Positions 24,402 through 33,790 of a stretch of 64,000 nucleotides of DNA are shown one piece after another (position 1 is the stretch's first letter; every line of letters starts with the position of its first letter). This DNA comes from Eriocheir sinensis. Lineage: Eukaryota; Arthropoda; Malacostraca; Decapoda; Varunidae. The stretch covers positions 7,634,474 through 7,698,473 of the forward strand of contig NC_066571.1 of NCBI RefSeq assembly GCF_024679095.1, written 5' to 3'. Under the pieces are notes generated by a model, which saw nothing but the letters and a program-made list of their open reading frames with translations, searched no databases and was not told the origin of the DNA. The translations under genes were made by a program, and so were the position numbers.

Positions 24402-24530
24402 ATGAAATGAGCGTCTTGTGGCTTCATCCTGTCAAAATCTCGGTTCAGGAGTCATTGATAGGCCCACAAAGGCTTAATTAGGTGTGCTTCCCTTCAGTGG
24501 CTTGGCTCTAGTGAAGATCTGCAAGGATAA

Positions 24531-24533
<3 letters not shown>

Positions 24534-24602
<69 letters not shown>

Positions 24603-24613
24603 CTCGCTCTCGG
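24534..24613. repeat. (CT)n microsatellite
   Basis: About 65 bp of CT, then CTCTCG units. Confidence 0.97.
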
Positions 24614-24768
24614 ACAATGTAAATTTCATGTTTTATTCTCAACCGTGCAAAGTTCCGCGTCATCCGCCTTGTTGACCCTCTTCTTCAGCGTGATTGTCCG
24701 CCCTGTCACCGGTCTCGCTCGGGATTGGTCCGTGACACCCGCTAATCAACGCCCGGCTTTTTACCTGC

Positions 24769-24772
<4 letters not shown>

Positions 24773-24835
<63 letters not shown>

Positions 24836-24935
24836 GTTTTTTCCTGAATTCTTCCATGAGGCAGCACAAAGGACTTAATTACTGGCTCATGCCATCATCT
24901 CTTTTGTCACCTGTGTGCGTAATTACCTGACTCAT

Positions 24936-24991
<56 letters not shown>
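24773..24991. repeat. (GT)n followed by (CA)n
   Basis: (GT)n at about 24773-24834 and (CA)n at about 24937-24990. The two arrays are inverted relative to each other with a spacer of about 100 bp, so a cruciform or hairpin is possible. Confidence 0.96.
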
Positions 24992-24993
<2 letters not shown>

Positions 24994-25116
24994 TCACAGT
25001 CTATCACAGAAAGACCTCTTATTCAGTCACCCCTTCAAGCGTCTCTCCACACAACGCTTTCGTAACCTCAATAAAGTAACACCTGACACTTATGCATGGG
25101 GGTACCTTGACCTTAT

Positions 25117-25290
25117 AATAATCCCTTCCTCACTGGGTCATGATTTGTGTGCGTGTGAGGCAGTGAGGCATTGAAGGTAACAGGGATGGTTCTGGTTCTG
25201 ACTATAATATTCCCTCCTACACTGGGTCATGATCTGTGTGCGTGTGAGGCAGTGAGGCATTGAAGGTAACAGGGATGGTTCTGGTTCTGG
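25117..25290. repeat. 89-bp tandem duplication
   Basis: CACTGGGTCATGAT at 25131 recurs at 25220, followed in both copies by GTGTGCGTGTGAGGCAGTGA and AGGGATGGTTCTGGTTCTG. The copies are nearly identical, indicating a young duplication. Confidence 0.93.
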
Positions 25291-25429
25291 CAATACTTGA
25301 AAATCTTAAGTTAGGGATTGTATGTTGGGGACACCTCGTAGTTCTTTCTATCTCAATGCTCGTGTAAGATAGTAAGGTCTTGGTGGTCATTGGCAGTGCT
25401 TAAAAATGTTATGGAGTTAAAAATTTTGT

Positions 25430-26060
25430 TGCTTTTTATATTTATTCATCCCATTGCAAGTCTCGTGTGCAAGTGTAAGGTAGCAACGTTTTAATGGTTA
25501 TATGAATGCTTACCGTAGCGCGGGGGATAGTTTTGTGCCATTGATTGTATTGATTTCGCCGCATGCTGGTCCCGGCCTTGCTAGACTCAAATCGTAAAGG
25601 TAAAAGATGACGTGATGACCCGCATGCAGGTGGATGTTGCAGTGTTCGTCAGAGTACTTGTGATCTATTGTGGACTCAGATCGTAAAGGTAAGACCACGA
25701 AAGGAGCCACGTAGAGGTAGATATTGTAGTGATTCTTTTATGGGCCGTTCTTCTGCCAGACTCGAATGTTGAAGGTGACTGGCGAAATCGCATGTAGGTG
25801 ATGGAGTGTTCGTGAGAGTACTTGTGATTATATTGTGGCTCGTGGAACTGCTGAACTCTGATAGTTAAGCAAAGGTGGTGGGAGAAATCGCATCCAGGTA
25901 GATAGGGTGCGGTGTTCATGCCTATACTTTTAATTTATTGTGATCCTGTGCAGGTGAATATATTGAAGCCTTCGTGATTGTACGTTTACTTTCTTGTGAC
26001 TCGTGGACGCAAATAGTAAAGTAAAGGTGACTAGACATCGTGCAGGTGACACTGATCCAC
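25430..26060. repeat. Degenerate ~115-bp tandem repeat
   Basis: Words such as AGTGTTCGTGAGAGTACTTG, TGTGGACTCAGATCGTAAAG and GAAATCGCATGTAGGTGAT recur with changes and indels through this stretch. An ancient minisatellite is the simplest explanation. No gene. Confidence 0.7.
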
Positions 26061-26209
26061 GCCGCGAGGACTGGTCAAGCAGACGCGGGACTTTTATGCA
26101 GGTGTTCCAGGTGCGCTCGGCAGGTGGGTTGACCGCGGCACCGTCACCCTCCTGTACCCCCTCTCGGTGGCTTTACTGCTGGGACTGAGCCGTGTATTGA
26201 AGATTGTGT

Positions 26210-26277
26210 GTAGTGTCAGGATTCGAATACCGTCTCATTAGTACCTGAGATGAATGTCACAACCGATGAGCCACGCG
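26210..26277 (-). mobile_element. tRNA-like sequence (SINE head or tRNA pseudogene)
   Basis: On the minus strand an A-box-like TGGCTCATCGGTT (26273-26261) is followed about 35 bases later by a B-box-like GTATTCGAATCC (26230-26219). The B box has one base more than the GGTTCGANTCC consensus. The spacing fits an internal RNA polymerase III promoter. No proper acceptor stem closes, so a functional tRNA is unlikely. A tRNA-derived SINE head is the better guess. Confidence 0.5.
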
Positions 26278-26654
26278 TTTGCAAGTCATTACCGAACTGT
26301 TCTTTTTTTTATCTCCGCCGCCTGACTTCTGAAAATTATTAATGAGTGCAAGATCGCCAGCTGTCCTCACGTATCTTGCAGTAAGGTAGATTAGTTTTAC
26401 ATTTGCACCTCTTCCCTATTTCTACCAATATAAAGTACTCCCTTACTACCGGTCAACCTCTCTCTCTGTCCCCGCGTGATGCAGGACGCTTCAAGGCCCA
26501 GGGAGAAAGAACAGACAGGGCCGCGCGTGCTGGTTTGCCAACGGGATATACGATAACATGGCTACTTCCTTTGGCAAACACGTGGAGTTACAGCAAATGC
26601 TCCCAACTTTACCTTACCTCTCTATCTCCTCGCCCTCAGTAGGTGTTCTTCCAT

Positions 26655-27110
26655 TTATATATACATTTATTTACAGGTAGTATCCACAAAACATATTCCT
26701 AAAGCCTTTTTTTATAAGTCCTACGTAGCAGCAGGTAGCCTTTCCTTCAATCTTCACACCTCGCCTACCTGTATATATATTCTTTAAGGTAGCATCCACA
26801 AAACACATTTCTAACGCCTTCATACAAATCCTTTCCTTTCAACCTTCACTCCTACCCAATCTCTATATATTTATTTTTAAGGTAGTATTCACAAAACTTA
26901 TCCCTAACGCCTTTCTGTAAATCCTTCCACACCAACAGGTACCTTCCTTTCAATCCCCACACCTGACCAGTAAATAGTCTACCTGTGCCGTCCTACCCAA
27001 TCTCTATATATTTATTTTTAAGGTAGTATTCACAAAACTTATCACTAACGCCTTTTTATAAGTCTTTCCACACCAACAGGTCCCTCCTTTCAACCCCCAC
27101 ACCTGACCAG
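26655..27110. repeat. ~115-140-bp tandem repeat, four copies
   Basis: AGGTAGTATCCACAAAAC, followed by a CTAACGCCTTT-like word, recurs near 26677, 26789, 26880 and 27020. Each is preceded by TATATATTTATTTTTA-like sequence and CCTACCTGT. The last two copies share a longer CCCACACCTGACCAG segment. Confidence 0.85.
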
Positions 27111-27400
27111 CAAATAGCCTACCTGTGCCGCCCGCCCATCAGCGTCGGGATCTCCCTCACCCGCGGCGCCTCACCTGACATAAGCACGTCACCGGCACGG
27201 CCTTATCTCGGCCCTCCCCCGCCGGCTCCTCCACTCAGCCCCTGCGTCCTTATCCCCCTTGGGAACCCCGGGCCGCTGCAGGAGGCTTTTTCCAGTATTC
27301 CCGCCACAGTGAGTTGTATAAATGTTGACAGACTCGGTGCCTGTCCTGCCGTGGCGTCTCTGCATGGACTTACTCGTTGTATTTGTCAGTCGACGGCTCG
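27110..27400. other. GC-rich, CpG-containing island inside presumed intron 1
   Basis: This stretch is clearly richer in C, G and CpG than the rest of the window and has no repeat unit. On the minus strand it has two GATAAGG words (plus CCTTATC near 27201 and 27250). On the plus strand TATAAATG lies near 27316. It could be an intronic regulatory region or an alternative promoter, since the signal-peptide exon reads in this direction from 28.0 kb. No exon is recognised. Confidence 0.4.
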
Positions 27401-27418
27401 GTGCTAAATTTAGTCTCG

Positions 27419-27926
27419 ATGTCGTTCTTCAGCCTCAATGTGTCTCGCTCGCCGCTGTCTAAGTCTTGGCGTGACTCACCGGCAAACTGATCTTCAAATG
27501 AATGTCCCACCACCCTGTCCTTCTATTACCTGACGGGACTCATTCGTGACTTTACCTGACCTTGATTCAACCTTCAGGAGTCCCGCGGTGTCGTTCTTCT
27601 GCCTCAACGTGACCCGTGTCGCTGTTTAAATCTCTGCGTGACTCTCCGGCCAACTGATCTTCAAATGAATGTCCAAAAACACGACTCTGTTCTCTTATGA
27701 TCTGCCGTGACCCATTCTTGACGATACCTGAGCTAGATTGGACGTTCAGGAGTCTCGTGGTGTCGTTAATCTGCCTCAACTTGCCCCTCGCCCCTCTGCG
27801 TGACTCGCCGGCAAACTGATCTTCAAATGAATGTCCTAAAACACCACCCTGCCCTCCTGTAGCCTGACATGACCCATTCGTGACGTTACCTGACATTGAT
27901 TCAACCTTGAGGAGTCCCGCCGCTAG
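27419..27926. repeat. ~165-170-bp tandem repeat, three copies, in presumed intron 1
   Basis: GTCGTTCTTCTGCCTCAACG-like words start copies at about 27421, 27590 and 27762. CAAACTGATCTTCAAATGAA-like words recur near 27483, 27649 and 27811. On the minus strand all three copies read GHSFEDQ(F/L)AGESR. Two copies stay in one 136-codon frame (27977-27567), while a 5-bp deletion in the third breaks it. Each copy also contains GCCGGTGAGTCACGC or a close variant, a good splice-donor match on the minus strand. I read it as non-coding tandem DNA. Confidence 0.8.
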
Positions 27927-28005
27927 AGTGACTGAAGTTGACGCAAAGTGACGCAACGGTCGGCGAAGTGCGGCCAAGAGAGGGAGTGAGTTTGGAGGGA
28001 CTCAC

Positions 28006-28077
28006 CTTGATGGCTCCGGCGTGGGCCATGACGCAGAGGGTGAGGAGGAGGGCTGTGCAGATCACCTCGCGGGTCAT
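28006..28077 (-). CDS. First coding exon of a secreted protein: 24-residue signal-peptide exon, partial gene
   Basis: ATG at 28077 has A at -3 (GCCATCATGA). The 24 codons start MTREV, continue with the hydrophobic core ICTALLLTLCVMA, then HA and GAIK. The AHA motif at residues 18-20 predicts signal-peptidase cleavage before GAIK, so the product should enter the secretory pathway. The exon ends AAG at 28006 and is followed by GTGAGTCC (28005 onward), a consensus donor in phase 0. A TATA box lies about 120 bp upstream and GC boxes lie beyond it. A short first coding exon carrying only the signal peptide is common in arthropod secreted and cuticular genes (known pattern). The mature protein is not visible, so I give no family name. 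Downstream exons must lie below 28.0 kb or outside the window, and none was recognised. Confidence 0.8.
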
Positions 28078-28172
28078 GATGGCGGCGGCGGTGGCGGTGG
28101 CGGGGCTGTGGCGGTGGTGGTGCTTGTGGTTGAGGAGGTCCGCGTGTGAGGACTGCTCCGGGAGTAATACGG
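28078..28172 (-). other. 5' untranslated region with GCC/ACC repeat
   Basis: Between the presumed transcription start (about 28155-28172) and the ATG lies roughly 80-95 nt. The part next to the ATG is GCC/ACC-repeat-rich (plus strand GGCGGCGGCGGTGGCGGTGG at 28081-28100). No upstream ATG is seen in this leader. The exact start site is not resolved. Confidence 0.55.
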
Positions 28173-28193
28173 TCTTTCAACGCCTCGCCCTGC

Positions 28194-28300
28194 CTTATAT
28201 ACCCGCAGCTTACCCTGGCTCCGCCCACCTCCCCGCCACGCCCCGCCCCTCCCCGCCGAGGAGTGGGCGGGGTGGGTCAACAGGTGGGCGGGGCGTCACC
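28194..28300 (-). promoter_or_regulatory. TATA-box core promoter with GC boxes
   Basis: TATATAAG reads on the minus strand at 28201-28194, about 117 bp before the ATG. This places the start near 28170 by the usual 30-bp rule. Upstream are several GGGCGG-type boxes on either strand (28221-28226, 28242-28248, 28264-28300). The combination, immediately upstream of a signal-peptide exon, makes a functional promoter likely. Confidence 0.72.
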
Positions 28301-28329
28301 CACGAAGCCGCGGTGTTGGTTTTGAAACT

Positions 28330-28680
28330 CACGCCTGTTATTATATGTCCGCCCGTGACCCACTTCCACGCGCCCACCGCACCCACGCCCACCGCCCATC
28401 CCACGCCCATACCACTGACACAATAACCACTACCCCACACCCATACCCAGCCCCAAACCCACGCCCACCCACACGCCCACGATGACCCCTCCCCCCCCTA
28501 CCCAAGAAAAACACACATCAGTCATCTATTTCCACACGCACTTCCCGCACCCACGCACAAACCACTCCCACACGCCCACGCACGCCCAACACACTTCCCC
28601 ACCCACACCCACGCACTCCCAAACCACACCCACAGGCGCCCATCCCTCCCACACACCCACTTCTGCACACCCACTTCTTT
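28330..28680. repeat. CCCACGC-rich cryptic repeat upstream of the promoter
   Basis: C/A-rich sequence built from CCCACGCCCA, CACACCCA and ACGCACGCCC words, without a fixed period. The frames through it are Pro/His/Thr-rich by-products. Confidence 0.7.
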
Positions 28681-28698
28681 CACATTTACTAGGCTTCT

Positions 28699-29060
28699 CT
28701 TCCACTACCACCATCACCATCATCACCATCATCTTCACCATCATCATCATCACCATCACCATCATCACCATCATCACCTTCAGCCAGTACTGTTTCACTG
28801 CAGGACAAATACCTTTCCCAGCGTTTTCCACCCCACTGTGTCTTGTTAGTGGAGTCCATCCCGTCCCGGACAATGCTCGAATTTCATCTCTACATGATTC
28901 TCGGTGTGCCCTGACTTCTACAATTCTTGGGTAGTCGCACTGTTCCTTCCGCCGTCCATCTGTTATCTGTTCTACGCATGATATGACCGACTTGCCGACG
29001 TCCTTTGGTTATTCTTAATCGGTGTTAGATTAGCGTTGGCCTTTGTCCATTCCCAGATGC
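28699..29060 (-). pseudogene. Decayed 3' end of a non-LTR retrotransposon, with (GAT/GGT)n tail
   Basis: The minus strand from about 29020 reads GRRQVGHIMRRTDNRW, then a CRSQGTPRIM segment, followed by in-frame stops and a frameshift. It later reads GWTPL and, in another frame, WKTLGKVFVLQ followed by a stop at 28798-28796. GHIMRR-type and W..LG.AFVLQ endings are typical of the C-terminus of arthropod LINE reverse-transcriptase polyproteins (recalled family knowledge, not searched). The stop is followed by a GATGATGGT-type microsatellite (28778-28703), as in LINE families whose 3' end is a short tandem repeat. The copy is 5'-truncated and dead. It lies about 500 bp upstream of the signal-peptide gene promoter. 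Confidence 0.7.
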
Positions 29061-29189
29061 TTGCTTGGTGCCCGCTTCCTGTTGCTCGCTTCCTGTCTCT
29101 CTCTATATTGTACACAGCATAATCTAAAATATTCTTAAATTTTTGAAATCAAGAAAACGTAAGAAGGAATTATTTAACGTGAGAGAGAG

Positions 29190-29300
29190 ATACAGATGGC
29201 GCCACTATAAACATTTGCCTGCGCCATGACGGGCTGGGGCTGACTATCATCCGAGCCCCTCATGAAAAGCCTACCGGAGCTATAGGCGTACACATAAAAG
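29190..29300. repeat. Possible dispersed segment (GATGGCGCCACTATAAACA)
   Basis: A compact GC-balanced block of about 100 bp starts AGATGGCGCCACT and ends CCGGAGCTATAGGCGTACA, followed by a 22-bp (GA)n. An AGAGGGCGCCACT word near 33937 is similar. I suspect a repeat-family fragment from general impression only. The second occurrence is too short to prove it. Confidence 0.3.
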
Positions 29301-29475
29301 AGAGAGAGAGAGAGAGAGAATTTCCTTTCTACTCATTTGTTTGTACTTCTTAGCTTTCTCTTTAAATCTCTTGCGAGGGATCAAGTTTCTGAACCGTGTG
29401 TAAGGCCAAACAAGACACAGTGACTGCACTCGTCTCTCTTCAAGGGGGGTGACAGGCCTTTGTTTATGATATTAA

Positions 29476-29697
29476 GGGTCGTATCGTAAGACATTTCGCC
29501 CCCTAAGAACACACATTTGACAAGGCTTTCGTGGGAATTGTGGGCATTTCCAGGGGTAGTTTTATGACCCTGGTGGTATTGTGACCCTTCTTCTGTACCG
29601 TGAACCTTAAGAAGCACCATTTAGAACCCGATTGATCCCCTCTTTGACCTTTAGAAATAGCTGATGTGAGAAGCGAAATTGTCTTATGATACCGACC
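29476..29697 (-). mobile_element. MITE-like element, family 1, copy A (222 bp)
   Basis: The ends are inverted: GGGTCGTATCGTAAGACA at the left, and the reverse complement of the right end is GGTCGGTATCATAAGACAA. Only a few mismatches separate these terminal repeats of about 24 bp. TAA flanks the element on both sides (29473-29475 and 29698-29700), a possible 3-bp target duplication. The interior on the minus strand includes CTCACATCAGCTATTTCTAA, GGTTCACGGTACAGAAGAAG and CTGGAAATGCCCACAA. Relatives lie at 34018-34915, 39108-39327 and 56099-56320. No transposase frame is present, so it is non-autonomous. Confidence 0.75.
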
Positions 29698-29901
29698 TAA
29701 GTTTACCGTCAATTCTCCGCTAACCTTATCTCTTTATATAAGCTCTCCACGCTCGCTCACACGTCCATTTCCACATTCATCTCACTCTCACGATCCCGAC
29801 CTCTCTCTCTGACGCCACCAGCTGATCTCTCCCACACTCACTCACTCATCGCTCACGTTCACACTTTCTTTGTATACCCATTGTACCACTGTTATCTATG
29901 T

Positions 29902-29908
<7 letters not shown>

Positions 29909-29989
<81 letters not shown>
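29909..29989. repeat. (CT)n microsatellite
   Basis: About 80 bp of CT. Confidence 0.98.
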
Positions 29990-29992
<3 letters not shown>

Positions 29993-29999
29993 ATCCACT

Positions 30000-30320
30000 T
30001 TATCCACTTCATCCACGGTACAAAACATAGCTTAACGTGACATCCACCCATATCTTCACCCACTTCCTCATCCACTATCCCCTCCCCTCCCACACACATC
30101 ATTAGTACAACATCTCCCTTTCCTTCCCACGGCGTACCATTTCATCCACCTCAGAAACGCACGCGCTGAGAAGAAAATACTAGGGACAGGATGAGAAGAT
30201 TGGCGTTCGGGGACAGGGCAGTGACGAGCCTGTCCGCTGAAGGGAGTACCCAAGTTATCAAGTGTCCTGTTAGGAGACCAACACGCGTGCCCCCTTTTCT
30301 GTCCTGTGTTGCGAAGAGGC
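30000..30320. other. Unique DNA, no gene seen
   Basis: Ordinary composition and no tandem structure. No open frame has recognisable features. Confidence 0.5.
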
Positions 30321-30405
30321 AGAGACAGACAGACAGACAGACGGATAGACAGACGGACTAAGAAAGAAAGAAAGAAAGAAAGAAAAAAAGAAAGAAAGAA
30401 AGAAT
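30318..30405. repeat. (GACA)n and (AAAG)n
   Basis: (ACAG)n at about 30325-30358 and (AAAG)n at about 30362-30403. Confidence 0.93.
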
Positions 30406-30494
30406 AAACGGATGTGAACAGATGTGACCGTGGGAAATTGTAATACACGCGAGAGAAAAAAAAAACCTGAGATAAACAAGTAAGAAGGGAGTGC

Positions 30495-30499
<5 letters not shown>

Positions 30500-30525
<26 letters not shown>

Positions 30526-30960
30526 CATCGTGTAGCGTCCCTAAATATTGATAAATACCTCTCCTTCTCTTCATATTTTGTTACTTCCTCCCATAACCTG
30601 TACTTTTAATACCCTCTCCCTCCCCCGCCGTGAGCCCCGAGTCTATGGAGCCAAGCAATTACCCGTTCTCTTTCTTTCTTGGAAGCGCCTTGTGTAACCT
30701 GTTAATTAGTGTTTCAGGGGACACTACCTTATTCATGACCCGCTAACGTTCAACATTTGCCGAGCACTTAGTCCGGTGTTATCTGGGTGACGTCAGCTGA
30801 TCATTAATGCATTTTTCTTTGTTTTTTTGTGTTGTCTTAAATATCAGGTGAAAAGGTGAGGCGTACAAGGGGTGTCTCCTCGCGAAATTGACCTCCCGAT
30901 TTTGACCTTTTTTGGCAACTCCTCTATACTTTTTTTTTTTTTTTTTTTGAGAAATGATTG
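30500..30960. other. Mostly unique DNA; CRE palindrome at 30788
   Basis: A (GA)n run at about 30499-30525 is followed by unique sequence. A perfect TGACGTCA lies at 30788-30795, followed by CAGCTG-like sequence. A T run of about 18 lies near 30931-30948. No coding frame is supported. Confidence 0.5.
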
Positions 30961-30969
30961 TTGGTCTTT

Positions 30970-31165
30970 TTTTTGTCTTATTTTTTTCCCCCTTGTTGTT
31001 TCTCTCCATTGTTTGTTTGCTGTTTGTCTCTCCTCTATTGTTGTTTGTTTGTTGTTTGCCTCCTCTGTTTGTCTCCATTATTTGTTTGTTTGTTATTTAT
31101 CTCCATTATTTGTCTGTATTGTTGTTTGCTTGTTGTCTGTCTCCCCATCATTGGCTGTTTGCTTT
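30970..31165. repeat. TTGTTTG-rich minisatellite
   Basis: Imperfect units of type CTCCATTGTTTGTTTGTTGT and CTCCATTATTTGTCTG. The Cys/Leu/Phe/Val frames are by-products. Confidence 0.75.
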
Positions 31166-31269
31166 CTTTTCTAATCTCACTCCTGTCGCCTCTCCTCCAC
31201 TAAAGCGGATGTGTCCATCAGTTCAACAGGAAGCATGACTCGACACTTTCCGTTACGGCTTAATTTTTT

Positions 31270-32230
31270 TATCATTATCCTTCCTATGGCAACAGATTTA
31301 TATACCTTTTATCTTCGCCCTATTGAGATTTACCCCTATTACAAGCTCTTCCTTCCTATTATAACGAATTCGTAACTATATTTTTTCTTTTATCTTCTTC
31401 TATTTATCCTTGTTGAGATACGCCCATGTTACAAGCTTTCCTTTCTTATTATAACGAATTCGTAACTATATTTTTTCTTCTGTCTTGTATTTATCCTTGT
31501 TGAGATATGCCCATGTTACAAGCTCTCCCTTCCCATTATAACGAATTCGTAACTATATTTTTTCTTCTATCTTGTATTTATCCTTGTTGAGATATGCCCA
31601 TGTTACAAGCTCTCCCTTCCTATTATAACGAATTCGTAACTATATTTCTTCTTCTAGCTTGTATTTATCCTTGTTGAGATGTATGCCCATGTTACAAGCT
31701 CTCTCTTCCTATTATAACGAATTCGTAATTATATTTCTTCTTCTGTCTTCTTCTATTTATCCTTGTTGAGATATGCCCATGTTACAAGCTCTCCCTTCCT
31801 ATTATAACGAATTCGTAACTATATTTTTTCTTTTATCTTCTTCTATTTATCCTTGTTGAGATGTATGCCCATGTTACAAGCTCTCTCTTCCTATTATAAC
31901 GAATTCATAATTATATTTCTTCTTCTATCTTCTTCTATTTATCCTTGTTGAGATATGCCCATGTTACAAGCTTTCCTTTCCTATTATAACGAATTGGTAA
32001 CTATATTTCTTCATCTGTTCGTCCCTTTTGATATTTACGTCTATTTTATCAGCTTAGCCTTCGTATTATAGCTATTTTTTTAACGATACACTTCTTCTAT
32101 TCATCCTTGTTGAGATTTACGCGCATGTTACAAACTTTCCCTTTCTATTATATCGGATATGTAATGGATATTTTTCCTTTCTTCATCCTTTTTCAGATTT
32201 GAGTCCATCTTACAAGCTCTCCCCTCCTTG
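31270..32230. repeat. ~90-bp satellite with a conserved ACGAATTCGT palindrome
   Basis: ATAACGAATTCGTAA recurs with the palindrome at 31364, 31454, 31541, 31628, 31717 and 31807, then mutated at 31899 (ACGAATTCAT) and 31989 (ACGAATTGGT). Spacing is 87-92 bp. Other shared words are TTTATCCTTGTTGAGATA and CCCATGTTACAAGCTCT. Diverged copies continue to about 32230. Every good copy holds one EcoRI-type GAATTC. Confidence 0.95.
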
Positions 32231-32290
32231 GCCATTCCACTAAGATCACTTCCAACAACATCAGTCAGCCAGACCCGTTCCCTGCAAGCC

Positions 32291-32400
32291 TTCTCTTTTT
32301 TTTTTTCTTTTTTTTTTTAATACAGTACAGGAAGCAGCTTAAGGGCAGAAATAAATGAATAAAAAATGCTCGCTAATCACTGCTCCTATAACGAAAGTAG
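32291..32400 (+). mobile_element. AGCTCAAGGGCA-family short element
   Basis: T run, then ACAGTACAGGAAGCAGCTTA and AGGGCAGAAATAAATGAATA, then TGCTCGCTAATCACTGCTCCT. This matches the family layout: T run, GRAGCAGCTCAAGGGCA, A-rich centre, GCYCGCTACTCGCTGCTC. The copy is diverged. Confidence 0.6.
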
Positions 32401-32559
32401 ATATTCGTTGTACGGGTTAATAAGAGCTCCATCCAACGCTCCATCCAGTCTTCTCCGTTAGTAATTGAATAGCGCAAATAGGCCAAGGAAAAAATAGTAG
32501 GAAGTAGGAAAATAGGAAGTAAGAAGTAGGAAATAGGAAAATAAATAATAGGAACAAAA

Positions 32560-32653
32560 GTGTGTGTGTGTGTGGGGGGGTGTTGGTGTGGATGGGTGGG
32601 GGGGTGTTGGTGTGTGTGAGGGTGTTGGTAGGTGTTGCTGTGGGAGTGTGTGT

Positions 32654-32694
<41 letters not shown>

Positions 32695-32706
32695 GGTGGG
32701 AGTGTA
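32560..32706. repeat. GT/GGTGT-rich compound repeat
   Basis: (GT)n patches alternate with GGTGTTGGTGTG and GGGTGGGTGG units. Confidence 0.9.
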
Positions 32707-32779
32707 TATATGCGTGCAAGTTTACAAAAGCGATCAACTGTTTGGAAGCCGCCGTTGCTTATTCGGCTTTGCAATAACT

Positions 32780-33530
32780 GACATTTCTTAGGAGGGGACG
32801 TCTGTATATTTCCCTCTTATCATTGTAATAGGACACGAGAGTCGCATATACACCCCTTTGTTTGTATTCCTTCCTTGCGCAACAGACTAATGGTGACTGT
32901 TCTTTTTACGGTTCATTCTGGGAGATCAATATTATTTTCTCTTATCGGTGGAATGAGAAGCAAGACTCGCATTTATCTATTCTTTTGTTATATATATTTC
33001 TTCCTTACCTAACAAACTAGTGAAGAATATTTTGTTTAATGCTTATAGTTTTTGAGATTATTTACCCTTATCGGTGGAATGAGAAGCAAGACTCGCCTTT
33101 ATCTGTTCTTTTGTTATATATATTTCTTCCTTACGTAACAAACTAGTGAAGAATATTTTGTTTAGTGTTTATTGTTTTTGAGATCTTTATTTTTTCCCTC
33201 CTCTACACCATCTACTCCCTTTTCTTTTCTTTTTTCTTTCCTAATTTATCGTAGAAGCAACATTTTTATTTTATTTTATGTTCATAGTTTGGGATTTTCA
33301 TTATTTGCCTCCTCGATTTAACAAGAAACAACATCCTCCGCGGCGCCTCCCTCCTCCCTTCCTCGCAATTTTCTTTTCTCATGTGTTGAAGAAGAGACGA
33401 TTTTTTTTAATGGTCATAGTTTGAGAGCTTTATTTTTACCGTTATCAAACCAACAGGAAACAATATCCTCCTCCTCTCATCTTCTCAATATTCCTTTCTC
33501 TCGTGTCTGAAAAGTGACCAATAGTTTTCC
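32780..33530. repeat. ~128-bp tandem repeat, about six diverged copies
   Basis: The two central copies (about 32938 and 33067) are nearly identical: CTTATCGGTGGAATGAGAAG, CAAGACTCGC, CTTTTGTTATATATATTTCTTCCTTAC, then ACAAACTAGTGAAGAATATT. Diverged copies lie on both sides (for example near 32810, and near 33290 and 33420 with ACAAGAAACAACATCCTCC or ACAGGAAACAATATCCTCC). The right end abuts a retrotransposon fragment at 33.54 kb. Confidence 0.8.
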
Positions 33531-33536
33531 TTAGTT

Positions 33537-33790
33537 GTGTTTAACCCCTTGGATGATGATTTCCTACAAGAAGACATTACCAAGCTACAGAAGTGGTACA
33601 AAAAGTGGCTGCTCCAATTTAGTGAAGAAAAATGTGAGGTCATGCATCTTGGGAGGGGAAATCCAGCATACCAATACCACATGGGAAACACTCCACTATC
33701 CACCCCAGAGGCACAGAAGGACCTGGGAGCATATGTTACCAGGCCACCAGTGAAGGCGAAATCCGTGCCAATCTTAGCGGACGGGTTAAA
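33537..33790 (+). pseudogene. Reverse-transcriptase C-terminal fragment of a CR1/Jockey-like LINE
   Basis: The plus-strand frame includes DDDFLQEDITKLQKWYKKW, then LQFSEEKCEVMHLG, then a QYHMGNTPLST segment and KDLGAYV. The pattern L..DI..L..W...W.L.F...KC.VMHLG...P...Y.M...L.....KDLG is diagnostic of the region after the reverse-transcriptase catalytic core in non-LTR retrotransposons of the CR1/Jockey group (recalled family knowledge). VKAKSVPIL, just after, looks like the decayed KA...ILG motif. The YXDD catalytic motif and the endonuclease are absent, and the frame stops near 33812. This is a short dead fragment with no start codon of its own. Confidence 0.78.

Noticed and set aside
27567..27977. 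136-codon minus-strand frame with GHSFEDQ repeats, resembling a prohormone with dibasic sites
   Set aside because: Lies after the splice donor of the signal-peptide exon in presumed intron, is broken in the third copy, and has no acceptor I can support. Kept only as a finding.
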